From Patellaria atrata CBS 101060 (taxonomy: Eukaryota > Ascomycota > Dothideomycetes > Patellariales > Patellariaceae), in NCBI GenBank assembly GCA_010093705.1, contig MU006090.1:833817-897816 (forward strand): a DNA stretch of 64,000 bases, in the 5' to 3' direction. The notes beneath the pieces were generated by a model that was not told where the DNA came from, ran no database searches, and saw only the letters and a list, made by a program, of their open reading frames with translations. The translations under genes and the position numbers were made by a program. How positions within the stretch are numbered: position 1 is the first letter of the stretch; every line of letters begins with the position of its first letter. This document shows positions 25,231-37,846 of the stretch, piece after piece.

Positions 25231-26613
25231 ATGGCAGGTAAGAGCTACACCGGTTCTCCACAAGATATTGAGTACTCACAAGGCCTTAGAAAAACGCAGC
25301 CGCGTCTTCTTTGATATCCAGATCGGCAACACCGATGCTGGACGGGTTAACTTTGAACTGGTGAGTAAGGATGATATATTTAAATTGATCAAGTGTCAGG
25401 ACATCAACTAACGTATACAGTACGATGACAGTAAGTAACACCTACCGTAACCCCGCGTTGCACCGACTTTTATTTTAACATCACATTCAAGTCGTTCCGA
25501 AGACCGCAGAAAATTTTCGTGCTCTCTGCACCGGAGAGAAAGGCACGGGAAGTAGTGGCAAACCGCTACATTATAAAGGCTCCCAGTTCCACCGAGTCAT
25601 CAAGCAGTTTATGATCCAGGGTGGTGATTTCACGGCTGGCAACGGTACTGGTGGGGAATCCATCTACGGAGAGAAATTTGAGGATGAGAATTTTGCACTC
25701 AAGCATGAGAAGCCCTTCCTACTCTCTATGGCCAATGCCGGTCCCGGTACGTGAACTTATACCATGATTGGACCACCAAAGCTCACCGATCTAGGCACCA
25801 ATGGCTCCCAATTCTTCGTGACTACTGTCCCCACACCTCATCTCGACGGCAAACACGTTGTGTTCGGCGAGGTCATAAACGGAAAGAGCATAGTTAGAAC
25901 GATTGAGAACCTCGCTACAGCTCCCGGTGATAAACCCTTTAAGGATGCCACTATCGTTGGTATGACTAGTTTCCCCCCTTGATATACCGTTCAGTCTGCT
26001 AACAAAGCCTATAGACTGCGGCGAACTTACGGGCGAAGATTACGATAAAGCCGTCGAAAAAATCGCCGACTCAACCGGTGACCCTTATGAAGACTTCCCC
26101 GAAGACCAAGGCTCCGACATCCCTGGACCCGAGATCCTCAAAATTGCCTCCGAGCTCAAGGAACTTGGAAACAAGGCCTTCAAATCCGGGGAGATAACGC
26201 TCGGTTTGGCCAAATATCAAAAGGGCCTCCGCTACCTGCATGAGTATCCCGAACCGCAGGAGAATGACCCCCCGGAGCTCGGCAAGCAGTTGTCCAGCTT
26301 GAAATTCACGCTATACAATAACTCGTCTTTGTTGCAGATCAAGCTGAAGGAGTGGGATGCTGCGCTAAGCAGCGCTTCGAACGCCCTCGAAGTGCCGGGG
26401 ACGACGGATGCAGAGCAAGGCAAAGCCATGTATCGCCGTGCACTAGCACGAAGCGGGAAGAAGGCCGACGACGAAGCAGTCGAGGACCTCGAAGAGGCGC
26501 TTAAGAGAGTACCAGGCGATCCAGCAATCACATCAGAGCTGAACGCCGTTAAGAAGCGGGCGCAGGAAAGACTGAAGAAGGAGAAGGCGGCATATAAGAA
26601 ATTCTTCGATTGA
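25231..26613 (+). CDS. CPR6: cyclophilin-40 peptidyl-prolyl isomerase with TPR repeats
   Basis: The product is a 368-aa Hsp90 co-chaperone of the Cpr6/Cyp40 type. Six exons are 25231-25237, 25290-25360, 25421-25430 (10 nt), 25492-25746, 25795-25959 and 26015-26613; introns are 48-61 nt. The cyclophilin domain (about 1-170) shows [48 protein letters not shown] and [20 protein letters not shown], so the isomerase site is intact. The C-terminal half (about 210-350) has three TPR-like helical repeats ([41 protein letters not shown]) that bind the Hsp90 tail in the family, and a Lys-rich end. Length matches yeast Cpr6 (371 aa). It converges with the Stu2 gene. Confidence 0.96.
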
Positions 26614-27102
26614 ACGGAGGGAGGAGGTTCCAAAAGTCGCATTAGCGTGGGCGTTCTGCTACGGTCTAAGGCGCACCCTGTTCCAGGATTGAGTTAATGA
26701 TTATTGAATGATAGATTCAGGCAATCTTTGCCAAATGAGATATGAGTATAGATGGTAGGAGGAAAAAAAGTCAATATTAGTAGAATATGGAGAATTCAAC
26801 CACATATCTGATATTTGAATATCGTTTCTGTGAGACCTCTAGCAAGGATTACAATGCACTTAGATGTGCATAAAGGGACACTTATTCGCAGAGGTGAATT
26901 AAAACATCCTTTAGAACATAGGAATAGCAGAAGAGTATCGTCAACTTCAGAGGCACGTGGAATTAAGAAAGAAGACGCCGTCCCGTTGTTTCGTGCGTTC
27001 ATAACCCCTTACCCCTATCCGAGCATAAAACACTCCAGCAATGCACTAAGCAATCCATCCTTCAAACAATAAACATACACCCATGCGGAAGACACTTCAT
27101 TG
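26614..27102. other. spacer between convergent genes
   Basis: This 489-nt spacer lies between the 3' ends of the cyclophilin and Stu2-type genes. No feature is recognised. Confidence 0.6.
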
Positions 27103-29913
27103 TTACTGCTGCGGCTGCGGTCTTGAGTTTAGCCCCTGCTTTGCCTATAACAATATAAGTCAGCCTCATCTAACACAAAAGACACCTCACAAGATGTACG
27201 GTTAACAACGGATACTACCCACCTTCATCATCTCAATTCTCGCCTTCAAACTCTGCGTGACCTCCGCCGCTCTTCTCCAGCTCTCCGCCGGCCCCTGGCC
27301 CCCTGCACTCCCCGAACTCGCGCTCCTTGATAACGGCCCATCTTCATTACTACCCGCAAGGGCTGGCGACGCTCTCCCCGTAGCACCAGAACCAGGTCTC
27401 GACAGTCCTGCAGGACGGCCGGGACTCAGCTTATGCCGGCCTGAATCAGGAAGGTTCTCCTTACCTTCGCTCGGGCTCGTAACATAGCTTCTTCCCGCTA
27501 GATTCCTGCCACCGTATCCTGGCACGTATGACTGTGCGGCATGATTGTCATACCGCCCAGCGCCGCCGTTGAGCTCAGAGTAAATCTGATCGCTCACGTC
27601 GAGCGGTGCGGGACTAGTTGCACGGACCTGGCGGCTGAGTTCACGCTTCAGACGGTCGACTTCTCGTTGCTGGGACGCGACTGTTTGTTCGGCGGCTTCG
27701 GCGTCGGAGCGGGCGCGGACGAGTTGCGTTTCTTTGGCTTTGATGCTGAGCACGTCTCGGGTGTGGTCTTCGATTAGTTGGGCGTTTTGGTTGCGGAGTT
27801 CGTGAATTTCGCTGTTTAGCCTTTGTCGCTCAGAGCGCATTTCCTCGTTGGTCCGGCGTAGCCGTTCCACTTCGGCGCGGAGCTCGTCCAGCTCAGCGCG
27901 TTCGACGGCGGAGAGGCCTGAGGGTACAGAGGCGGAGAGGGGTTCGGGGGCTACGGTTGCGGGTTTACCGAGAGGACGACCCGCGAGACCGCGACCCATA
28001 CCGAATTTTAGAGCGGGGACTGCCGCTGGGGGCTCTTCAACAGGAGACACGAGCTTTCGGGGTGAAGTTGCAACAGCTGGTCGCGCAAGACCGGGTGCTC
28101 TCTTCTGTAAACCCGCGCCTGCGGATGGGCCTGCAATACTGGATTTGGGACCTGCAAGTTTAGACACACCTGGTCGAGAGCTTGGCTTAGGGGCGAGCGG
28201 TGCAGCGGACTCAGGGGGAGGTGACGGCGCTCTTGCCGCCGGAGGGGCTGGCTTTTTGACGGCTGCTGGTTTCTTTCCCCCTAGAACCTTCTTAGGGCCT
28301 GGTGCTGCGGCGGCTTTCGGTGGAGGTGCAGCTGCTTTAGGCTTGTATTTCGCCTTGACCTCTGCAGATTCGTAGTACTCTTTGATCTTTGCTTTCCGGA
28401 TATCATCTAGACCTTCCAGATGGGCTGCCATAATGCGGTCACCCATTATCTTCCACAGGGTACCAAGTACTTCAGCACCAGCGGATCTCTGTACCTCTTG
28501 GGATTCTGTTAGTAGCTTAGTGGAAGCATCAGCTATTGATTTGACTTCAGGCGGTTGGGGAGCTTCTCTCGTCGTCTTGAGACATCTAATCAGGAATCGA
28601 GTGGATTCGAGCTTAACTTGTGGGTTTTTGTGTTTCAGGGCTTCTAGAATGTCTTCTAAACATTCTCCTAGACTGGTAGCCGCAAATACGGCATCCAGAG
28701 CTGCCCCAAGAGCGTCTGTTACTGCTTGTTTCTTTTCCTTCAATCGCTCAATAATCGGGCCTATAATAGTTGATCGATATTTGGCGAAACCCTTTTTCAA
28801 ACCCTTTGCTAGAAGTTCCACACAGTTTCCGGCGATCGATACTACGGCAATATTTGCATCTTTCATGCATTTTGCTAATGATCTTACGATTTCGTCGAAT
28901 GGACCTTCTGCGATTTTGGGATGGTTAATGGCGGTATGTAAGTCATCCAGAGCTTCCTTTCGGTCTTTCCATTTGGATGAGGATAATCTCTCCTGGAGAT
29001 CCTTGGGGATCTTGGGGAAAACGTCCACCGCTTCATATTCAGGTTCAAGGTCAAATGCAGCTTCTTCCTCCTCCATATCTTCTCCACCGGCCTCCCCTCC
29101 TGGCGGGGCTGAATCTATTGCCTCTTGTTGTGAACGTAATAGACGTTCCTGTTTTGGAGGTGGCTCATCCTTGACTTTCTCGAATAGCTTTTCTAGATCT
29201 TGTTGTTGAACCGGTTTGAGATCGTTCCAGAAGAGGGGTTTCATAGCATCTTTCACCCATCGGTAGAATTCTACTGTGAGATTCTGAGCCTCGCCACGGA
29301 CGTTCTTGTCAGCATGACCGAAAACTTTCGGCAAGACTTTCAATACAGGTTTCGGTTCCACCGTCTTACATCCATACGCGTGGTATATGGCAGTGAGAGC
29401 ATTAAGTGTCGCGGCAATGATCTTAGGCTGCTTATGCGACAACATGGGCAGTAGCTCTTCGATCACAGGCTCAGCTCGATCGAGCTCAATATATAACATT
29501 AGCGCTTCCAATGCAGCCTGCTTCGCGGCTGGTCGCGTTGCTGCTAGACCTTTCTCAACTATTGACGTTATCGTTAGGTTTCGCGTTCTGTAATAACAAT
29601 AGTTAGCCTTAGTAGAGCATTATGTGAGCCTCTAATTAACGAACCGCGTGCAACCAGCTTGACCAGCGACCTGCAAAAACGAGCAAAGAGCTCCCAACCC
29701 TTCTTGTTGCGCTGCGACGTTCGAATCTGCTACAGCAGCTTTCCATAGAGAAGGATCCTGTATGAACTGTCGCACTACTGGATCTGACTCGTTCGCCGCT
29801 CGATCAAATTCCTTCTTCGCCGCCTCATAACCTTCTTTCCTTACTTTCCAGTTCTTGTGCGCGAGGCGATCGGGTAGAGGGAGAGAGCTAAAATCCTCCT
29901 CTTGGTCTGCCAT
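27103..29913 (-). CDS. STU2: XMAP215/Stu2-family microtubule polymerase (two TOG domains)
   Basis: The product is an 891-aa microtubule plus-end polymerase of the Stu2/Alp14 group. Exons are 29913-29645, 29587-27223 and 27144-27103; introns are 57 and 78 nt. The N-terminus MADQEEDFSSLPLPDRLAHK with NWKVRKEGYEAAKK is a typical TOG1 opening. A second TOG begins at about 180 (LSSSKWKDRKEALDDLHTAI). Each TOG is built of HEAT repeats that bind curved tubulin. A basic Ala/Lys/Pro-rich linker follows (about 510-650), then a dimerising coiled coil (about 650-755, AERAELDELRAEVERLRR-like heptads) and a Ser/Gly-rich tail ending KAKQGLNSRPQPQQ. The two-TOG plan is the fungal form; animal members have five. 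It is head-to-head with the Lis1/PAC1 gene. Confidence 0.96.
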
Positions 29914-30646
29914 GGTCTCTTGTACGGGGAGGAACGGTTCAGCTTAAACAAACAAATTCTGTAAGACAGGTTAGGCTGAAGGATGGGGAAAGTTATAACT
30001 TTGGGACATTCGAAAAAATGCGGTGCAACTCACTTTCCGATCCCGCGATTTGTACTGTACACTTGGTTACTGTGTAGTTTCAAAACGTGAAGCGCGGAGA
30101 AGTGAGGACAATATCGACAAAGATGATGGTGAAGAATTCAAAGGTTATTAGGATAAGATCCGCAACAGATCTAGTTAATAGTTTGTCGTGGGCGAATTCG
30201 GGCTAGGGTTGGGGCATAGTTTTCGGAGAGTGAAAGAGTGAGTTGTTTACGCTTCTTGGTGGGTGTGGGGTTGGCGAGACGATGGGAAAACAACGACTCT
30301 GTGAATTGCCAGCTACAATTTATTGACGCATCAAACATCGCTTCAACGCTTCACCGCTTCACCGTGAACCTAATTGTTTGCCTACCAGTCAATCTTATCT
30401 TCTTTGAAACTTTTCTTCAATTCAGTCTCTCCCTCCGCCCTAGGGTCAAGTCTTATGCGTCTCTCAGCCTGAGCGTCGTCATTCCTCTGACCCCCAGAAA
30501 AACAACAACTTCATTCCTCTCCGCGAGCTCTCAACTGCGCAATCACTCCAAGGGGTTGCATTACCCGTTCTTGCTCTAGGCTGAGTTCTGTGTCTTCTCA
30601 ACGGGACGTTGCACGCCGGTAGCCGTATGGGCTTGCGGTTCCTGCA
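29914..30646. promoter_or_regulatory. bidirectional promoter between STU2 and PAC1 genes
   Basis: This 733-nt spacer separates the start codons of two genes for microtubule plus-end proteins. It contains an exact GTACTGTAC at 30052-30060. No coding frame is recognised in it. Confidence 0.7.
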
Positions 30647-32151
30647 ATGAGCCAGCTTCTAACGTCACGGCAGGCGGAGGAGCTGTACGTTGAAGCCCCC
30701 CGTCACACAACACCCGCCAGGTACAGACCCATACTGACGCACAGTTCACAGACACAAAGCTATAATTGCATATCTCTCCGCCTGCAACCTACCAAACAGC
30801 GCTGTTGCTCTTCGAGAAGAGTTAGGTATAGGCGACAGCTTTGACGATGCGACGAGGAAAAAGTATGAGGGGCTCCTGGAGAAGAAATGGACGAGTGTGG
30901 TTAGATTACAGAAAAAGGCATGCATGACTACATGTCGTAAAAATTCAAGGCTAACAATCGCTCGTTCAGATAATGGACCTTGAAGCCCGGAACGGCAATC
31001 TTCAACAGGAACTAGATTCTGCCACACCAACATCGCTTCTCAGGAAAAATCAAGACCCTATGAGCTGGTTACCTAGATTACCCGCACGCCACCGACTGCT
31101 ATCACACAGGCACCCGATCACTTGTATCGCATTTCATCCGATATTCTCGTCGCTCGCTTCAGGATCCGAAGACTGTACGATTAAGATATGGGATTGGGAA
31201 TTGGGTGAGCTGGAGAGGACAGTCAAAGGTCATACGAAGGGTGTGCTAGACGTTGATTTTGGCGGACCAAGAGGTGGAACTCTGCTAGCATCATGTTCTA
31301 GTGATCTGACGATCAAACTGTGGGATCCGAGCGACGAATATAAATGCGTAAGGACACTACCGGGACATGATCATTCAGTATCATCCGTGAGATTTATACC
31401 CAGCGGAGCTGCAGGAGCTCCACAGTCAGGGAATCTATTAGTCTCTGCTTCAAGAGATAAAACACTGAGGATATGGGACGTCACTACAGGATACTGTGTA
31501 AAAACGATAAGAGGGCACGCGGACTGGGTTCGAGATGTTGTGCCAAGCTTTGATGGAAGATGGCTACTGTCCGCAGGAAACGACCAGACTGCTAGATTAT
31601 GGGATGCTAGCTCCGGGGAACCAAAAACCACTTTTGTCGGACATGAACATGTCATAGAATGTGTTGCATTAGCACCTCCGGCGGCCTATATTCACCTAGC
31701 TCCCCTGGCCGGCCTGAAGAAAGCACCAGAGAAGAGTAGTTCGGCTGAATTTATAGCTACCGGATCCCGTGATAAGACTATTAAGGTATGGGACGGACGG
31801 GGAACGTTAATAAAAACACTTGTTGGTCACGATAACTGGGTACGGAGCCTAGTATGGCATCCAGGGGGGAAATACTTACTTAGCTGCGGTGACGATAAGA
31901 CGATTAGATGCTGGGACCTAACGCAAGAGTGCAAATGCGTAAAGACGATCGAAGAGGCGCACGAACACTTCGTCAGCTGTATGAGATGGGCACCCGGGGT
32001 CGTCAAAGATGCACAGCCCATCAATGGCGATACGAATGGAGCGTCGGTGAATGGTGTAGGTAAGAAGGATGACCCCGGCGGAAATGTCAATATTCGATGT
32101 GTGATTGCTACCGGCTCCGTCGATCTTGATGTCAAAGTTTGGGCTTCATAA
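30647..32151 (+). CDS. PAC1: nuclear distribution protein PAC1/NudF (Lis1)
   Basis: The product is the 461-aa Lis1 orthologue, which binds the dynein motor and is needed for nuclear migration. Exons are 30647-30684, 30752-30917 and 30970-32151. The first intron is 67 nt. The second (30918-30969, 52 nt) begins GC instead of GT and ends AG; only this splice joins VVRLQKK to IMDLEARNG as in the family. A LisH dimerisation motif lies at about 7-40 ([20 protein letters not shown]), a coiled coil at about 60-90, and a seven-blade WD40 propeller after about 100 ([90 protein letters not shown]). Nothing is missing. Confidence 0.97.
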
Positions 32152-32752
32152 TACAAGAGAGAGACGGTTTCGGCGTTGAGAAGGAGCCTGTCTGGTACGC
32201 ATCTTCTTAGGGGTTGAAAGGGCTATTTATCTGCGTGTAGCATACCCTTGACCGGCGTTAGGATTCTCTGGTCTAGATGAATGACAGGTTAGATGATCTT
32301 ATGAAAGATAGTTTGTAAGAGATATTTACGCTCAGTCAATTTCGGATTATTGTTGCGAGTTAATGTTCTCTGGATAGATGACTCTGTATCTCTAAGGTAA
32401 TATCAAATGACACTGAGGGCTAATGGGAAGCAGTTTTTGTTCCTAAATTTGCTCATACATCATCTATCTATAGCAATCCCTATTGTAATCTAGATGATTT
32501 CCACTCAAGCGACTCCTATTACTTGTGGCAACCGGGTTCTACAAAGTTCTACTTTTTATGTACTCGTAGCCCTATAGAGCATAATTAACCAATAAAGAGT
32601 AGCTTATTATGATTCGCTCGGCAAGTTTACCTAGTTCCGTCCGATGGAATCCCTGTAAAGCGACGGACTGTCGGATCCTACAAATCGCTTCTTCCCCAGA
32701 AAAATTCCCAAGTTGAGAGAGATCTGTTCTAAACTCAACCACAGATGTATCA
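32152..32752. other. intergenic region
   Basis: A 601-nt spacer between two plus-strand genes, holding the PAC1 3' untranslated region and the homoaconitase promoter. No other feature is seen. Confidence 0.55.
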
Positions 32753-35502
32753 ATGGCCGCAAGACAGGTAGTATTATCTCTGGGAAGGAGGGCTAATGTC
32801 GTGAGTATATAAGAAAAGGCTCCAAACAAATCTACAGCACGCTTAATACTAACTCTTTCATGTCTTATAGCTCCGTGCATATGCCCTCGCCCGCCCCTGC
32901 GGAACACGGACGCCTTCGATCGCCTCGCAGAGACTCTTCCACAAACCTAGGATATACACAACCTCCGCGGTACAGAGACTTGAGGATGTATTCCATTCTC
33001 AACGCGAAGACCCTGCCGCCGCTGCTTTCCTCGCTTCATACCAGCAAACCCCTACGACTCCGCAGACGCTGACGGAAAAGATTGTCCAACGGTATTCGCT
33101 GGGATTAGCGGAGGGGAAGGTCGTCAAAGCTGGGGACTATGGTAAAATAATATATACCGTACACGAAACAATGAAGGAAGGCTAATACAGGAGCATAGTC
33201 ACCATCTCGCCCCAACACTGTATGACGCACGACAACTCATGGCCTGTAGCGTTGAAATGTACAGTTCTCCTCCCATTGACCTCCAATTATGCTAGATCCT
33301 AACCCTAAGACACAGTCATGTCCATTGGCGCCTCCAAACTCCACAGCAACCGCCAAGTCGTCATGACGCTCGACCATGACGTCCAGAACAAATCCGAAGC
33401 TAACCTCAAAAAATACCGCCAAATCGAAGAATTCGCCGGAAAGCAAGGGGTAGACTTCTACCCTGCAGGCCGCGGTATTGGACACCAGATCATGGTGGAA
33501 GAAGGGTACGCATGGCCGGGCACCATGGTGGTTGCGTCAGACAGCCACAGCAACATGTATGGCGGGATTGGATGTCTGGGTACACCCGTTGTGCGAACCG
33601 ATGCGGCGAGTATATGGGCGACGGGTAAGACGTGGTTCCAGGTCCCACCGAACGCGAAGATACATTTCCATGGTGTGATGCCGAAGGGTGTAACCGGGAA
33701 GGACGTCATTGTCGCGTTAGCGGGTCTGTTCAATAAGGATGAGGTGCTGAATCATGCGTTGGAGTTTTCGGGCAGCGAGGAGACGATGATGAGTATACCC
33801 ATCGATGATAGATTAACAATATCCAACATGGTATGCCGGCTACTCTCCCGTATTCTGGTGTCCCGGTTGCGCTGATTAGGATTATTAGACCACAGAATGG
33901 GGCGCGCTTTCGGCAATCTTCCCACAAGACACCCTCCTCGAGCGCTGGCTCCGCTTCAAAGCTACTGAAGCTGCCCTCTTCAAGGCGTCCCAGCTCGCGG
34001 ACGGCACCACCGCCCACCGCTTCAACCACCCTCGCATCGACTCCCTCATCGACGTTCGCCTCGCTGCCGACCCCAATGCGACTTACGCCAAAACCCTCCA
34101 TCTTGACCTCTCCACCGTGACCCCATATGTTTCGGGCCCTAATAGCGTCAAAGTCGCTACGCCTCTCTCGGAACTGGAAGCACAGTCCCTCAAAGTTGAT
34201 AAGGCATACCTCGTATCTTGCACTAATAGTCGTGCTTCTGATCTCGCGGCCGCTGCAAAAGTCTTCAAGGAGAAAGCGGTAGACGGCAAAGTGCCGAAGA
34301 TCCCAGAGCACGTCAAGTTCTACATAGCCGCAGCATCGATCCCCGAACAACGCGCTGCGGAGGAGCAAGGCGATTGGCAAACTCTACTGGACGCTGGAGC
34401 TATCGCACTTCCATCGGGATGCGGTCCGTGCATCGGGCTCGGCACCGGCCTTCTCGAGCCAGGTGAGATCGGCATCTCCGCCAGTAACCGAAATTTTAAG
34501 GGTCGCATGGGATCTACGGAGGCGAAGGCGTACCTAGCCAGTCCGGAAGTCGTGGCCGCGAGTGCGCTAAATGGGAAGATCTCCGGTCCGGGATGGTATG
34601 AGAAACCGGCTGGCTGGACGGGAGTCATCCGTGGCGAGGGTGACGGCATTAGGGATGAGGATCGCATGATCAGGATCGAGGACGCGCTACAGCAGATCAT
34701 AGATGAAGCGGACGCACTCGCCGCTGAGGGAGAGAAAACATTGACGCTCTCCTCATCACCGACAACCTCAACCCCCAAAGCCCCAACCCAACAAAGCGAA
34801 GAACAACTCGCCTCCATCCTGCCCGGTTTTCCCGAACAAATATCCGGCGAAATCGTCTTCTGCGACGCCGATAACATAAATACCGATGGTATCTACCCGG
34901 GCAAATACACCTACCAAGATAACGTCTCCCGGACCACCATGGCCGAAGTCTGCATGGAGAACTACGACAAAGCCTTCCGCGACATTGCGAAAGCGGGGGA
35001 TATCCTCGTCGCCGGTTTCAATTTCGGCACTGGGAGTAGTAGGGAGCAGGCCGCGACCGCCCTGCTGGCCAAGGAGATTCCCCTGGTGGTGGCGGGGAGT
35101 TTTGGGAATATCTTCTCAAGGAATAGTATCAATAATGCGTTGATGGGCGTCGAGGTGCCGAGGTTGATTGAGCGGTTGCGGAAGACGTTCGGGGCGGAGA
35201 CGACGACGCAGAAGGCCGCTATCAAAGGGGAGGTGACTGAACCCAGCAGTTCTAAGGATCGGAGGGAATCGTCGACGAGCCCGCCTTCAGGGCCAACGGC
35301 TATGCCGCAGGGAGAGAAGGTGTTGACGAGACGGACAGGATGGACGTTGACGTGGGATGTGAGGCGGAGCAAAGTTGTTGTGAAGGAGGGTGAGGGGGGC
35401 GAGGTGTGGGAGCAGAAGGTAGGGGAGTTGAGCGAGAGCGTGCAGGATATCATCGCGAAGGGCGGGTTGGAGAAGTGGGTTAAGGCCAGCATCGGAGTTT
35501 AG
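32753..35502 (+). CDS. LYS4: homoaconitase, mitochondrial (lysine synthesis)
   Basis: The product is an 835-aa mitochondrial [4Fe-4S] hydro-lyase of the fungal alpha-aminoadipate pathway to lysine, acting between homocitrate and homoisocitrate. Five exons are 32753-32800, 32871-33141, 33199-33258, 33316-33830 and 33889-35502, with introns of 57-70 nt. The N-terminus [20 protein letters not shown] is Arg-rich and non-acidic, a good mitochondrial presequence. [43 protein letters not shown] and [13 protein letters not shown] mark the aconitase core. Cluster ligands are Cys409 (SCTNSRASD) and Cys476/Cys479 (GCGPCIG). The swivel domain near the C-terminus shows [17 protein letters not shown]. The 3' half is split by a Thr/Pro/Ser-rich linker before it. 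Confidence 0.97.
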
Positions 35503-35923
35503 AGGTAATATGTTTGGTCGTCATATAAAATAATGGAGGTAGATTGCTCTTCGTATTTCATGTAAAAATGATTTTTTGACTTATGGTAACGTAACGTAGT
35601 TTAGGTTGTATGGAGTGATCCATCTGGGTATGCATATAAAAAAAATTTCAAGAGCAGAAGTACAGGTAGATTATGATTGTGAAAAGAAAAAAAGGGCCAT
35701 TACAATGTGGGAAAACCCTTCCCCATAGGAACGATGAGTGGTATTACAATACCATATATGGGTAATCTTAGCGTGAGCTATGTCCATCTTTGTGAACTCC
35801 ATATCGACAATATCCGCCAACTGGGACACGGGAGCCGCCATCCTGTATGAGATGATTGAGATGAAAAGAAACGAGAATGACGGTAACTAAATAGCAGAAT
35901 GATAGTGAAAGAAGACTAGTATA
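35503..35923. other. spacer between convergent genes
   Basis: This AT-rich 421-nt spacer lies between the 3' ends of the homoaconitase and kinase genes. No feature is recognised. Confidence 0.6.
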
Positions 35924-37846
35924 TTAACGACGAGGTATAGGAGCTTGAAAAGGGTTGTTAGACATCGACTCGGTCCGTCGGGGACTATTCATGTGACCAT
36001 TAAATGAATTTGTGGGCATCGGTTCCCCAGGACGTGGCAAAGTCATATTTCTTTCAGATGTGGCATTCGAGAACTTCTGAGTCACGCTATGAGACAAATG
36101 CTCCGCTTCGTCTAAGGATGATGTTAGAGCCCTCGATGACGAAGGGATTGGTTTTATCGTTTGTGTGGCTTGCATGTTTTCAATCTCTCGAAGTGGTTTC
36201 CTTGCTGACAAGTCTGCTGGATATTCTTGCTGGGCTGGTTCTTGGGCCGGTGTGGTACCCAACCCATGCGGTTGATTTGCTAGGAAGAAAGATCCAGAAA
36301 TTGGCCTGAATGAGGCATTGGTGACGGGACCTCCCGTGAATTGCCAGGATGTATTGACACTAAAGAACTGGTCTTGTTTTTCACCTTGCTGCTGTAAGGG
36401 TGGGAGCGTCCGGAGCGAGTCTGTCATTGTGACAGAACTATCTTCCCTTTTCAACTCGTGATTATCGAGGACGTTATTGGGCGGCGGTATAGAGCCAAAC
36501 TCCGAATTCCAACTAGACGCGGTTGAATTCATATCGGAATCTTCAACATCTGCCTGAGATTCAGAAGTTAACAACGGTAGTGAGCTCTCAGTCAATTCCT
36601 TGCCATTAGAACCAGGTTTGTTCGACATCTTCTCGTTCAACCCTGACATTCTTGGTCTAGAGAAAGTTGGAATAGATCTTTCGTTTGGCTGTCGGGAAAG
36701 GTTAGTGAGAGAAGGTTTATGTGAAGTGATCTTAGGCCGAGGTTGGCAGCAAGGCCCATACAAGGACCATTCATCATGCTCTCTATCCCGATTGAATGAC
36801 CTCAGCCTGCTTTGCAACTTTTGTACTTTAGGTCGATTGGTGGCATCTTCATTCAACATGTCCCCAATCAAGAGAAGAACATACTTCAAATTCGCGGTAC
36901 GCTTATCCATTTTCGAAGCCTTAATGCACTCAAGGCATAGGTCTTGAATACTGCTGAGATTGGCATGATAAGAACGATCTGCCTCTCGGCAGTAGGTCCG
37001 AAGGTCGGCCATCGTTTTATCGGCCATACAGACAGACCATATCACTTCAAGAAACACGCAGCCGAGTGAAAATATATCCACGGGACGTGAACTATCCTCG
37101 TATCGTGCCATTTCTGGAGCAAAATACTTTGCGGTACCGCGGTTACCATTATTGGTCTCACTATGCGGTAATTGAGAGAAGTCCGTAGAACAGTCGAAGT
37201 CAGTGAGCCAGATTCCGAATGAAGATAATAGAATATTAGACGGTTTGATATCTTTATGTCGTATATCCATAGTATGGATATATGCTACTGCTGAGAGAAG
37301 ACATCCTATTCTCTCACACAAAAGCCTTCTTGCGGAGAGAAGAGCCGAAGAGCAGCTATCGACATTGATATCAAGTGCCCTAAAGCGATGGTATGCTTCT
37401 GGGTTGGATTTCTTAACCTCGAGTAACCTAGTGTTCGACTTAAAGACGTCTAGGTCGTCCAAGAATTGCTTGAGATCGCACTCAGCAACAGGCCAAATGA
37501 GGATGCGTGTAATCCCACAGTGAGTCATGGATCCGGCAAGTGTTACGACATGGATGTTGTTGAGTCTTTTGAGGTTATCAATCTCTGTTCGTGCATTTTT
37601 ACATCGCGTCGTCTTCCAGGCCAGAGCAACTCCTTTACAGATAGTTTTAAAGACGAGTCCATTAGCACCTTCACCTAATACGTCTTCTTCCTCTAGAGGA
37701 ATTGGATCAGCACCTCGAAAATCGGTATGAAAACCTTTTCCACACCAATCTTCCCAAACTGAGGATGTTGCTTCTTGGAGCGTCATCCCTTTCTTTAGTC
37801 TCTCTTTCACAAGTTCATCCCGCTCAGCCGCAACGTCTTGGCCCAT
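35924..37846 (-). CDS. serine/threonine protein kinase, fungal type, with atypical motifs
   Basis: The product is a 640-aa intronless kinase. The catalytic domain covers about 52-370: Gly loop LGEGANGLVF (57-66), lysine K78 in ALAWKTT, a candidate helix-C Glu at 88, catalytic loop HKDIKPSNILL (197-207), metal motif DFD (216-218), and FAPEMARYE followed by PVDIFSLGCV. Two positions are unusual: Lys replaces the Arg of HRD, and Asp replaces the Gly of DFG. The catalytic Asp199, Asn204 and Asp216 are kept, so activity is likely. The ~270-residue C-terminal tail is disordered, rich in Ser, Pro, Asn and Gln, and ends FQAPIPRR. I know of no named orthologue. The start at 37846 is the first Met in frame. 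Confidence 0.88.
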   Translation of the reverse strand: MGQDVAAERDELVKERLKKGMTLQEATSSVWEDWCGKGFHTDFRGADPIPLEEEDVLGEGANGLVFKTICKGVALAWKTTRCKNARTEIDNLKRLNNIHVVTLAGSMTHCGITRILIWPVAECDLKQFLDDLDVFKSNTRLLEVKKSNPEAYHRFRALDINVDSCSSALLSARRLLCERIGCLLSAVAYIHTMDIRHKDIKPSNILLSSFGIWLTDFDCSTDFSQLPHSETNNGNRGTAKYFAPEMARYEDSSRPVDIFSLGCVFLEVIWSVCMADKTMADLRTYCREADRSYHANLSSIQDLCLECIKASKMDKRTANLKYVLLLIGDMLNEDATNRPKVQKLQSRLRSFNRDREHDEWSLYGPCCQPRPKITSHKPSLTNLSRQPNERSIPTFSRPRMSGLNEKMSNKPGSNGKELTESSLPLLTSESQADVEDSDMNSTASSWNSEFGSIPPPNNVLDNHELKREDSSVTMTDSLRTLPPLQQQGEKQDQFFSVNTSWQFTGGPVTNASFRPISGSFFLANQPHGLGTTPAQEPAQQEYPADLSARKPLREIENMQATQTIKPIPSSSRALTSSLDEAEHLSHSVTQKFSNATSERNMTLPRPGEPMPTNSFNGHMNSPRRTESMSNNPFQAPIPRR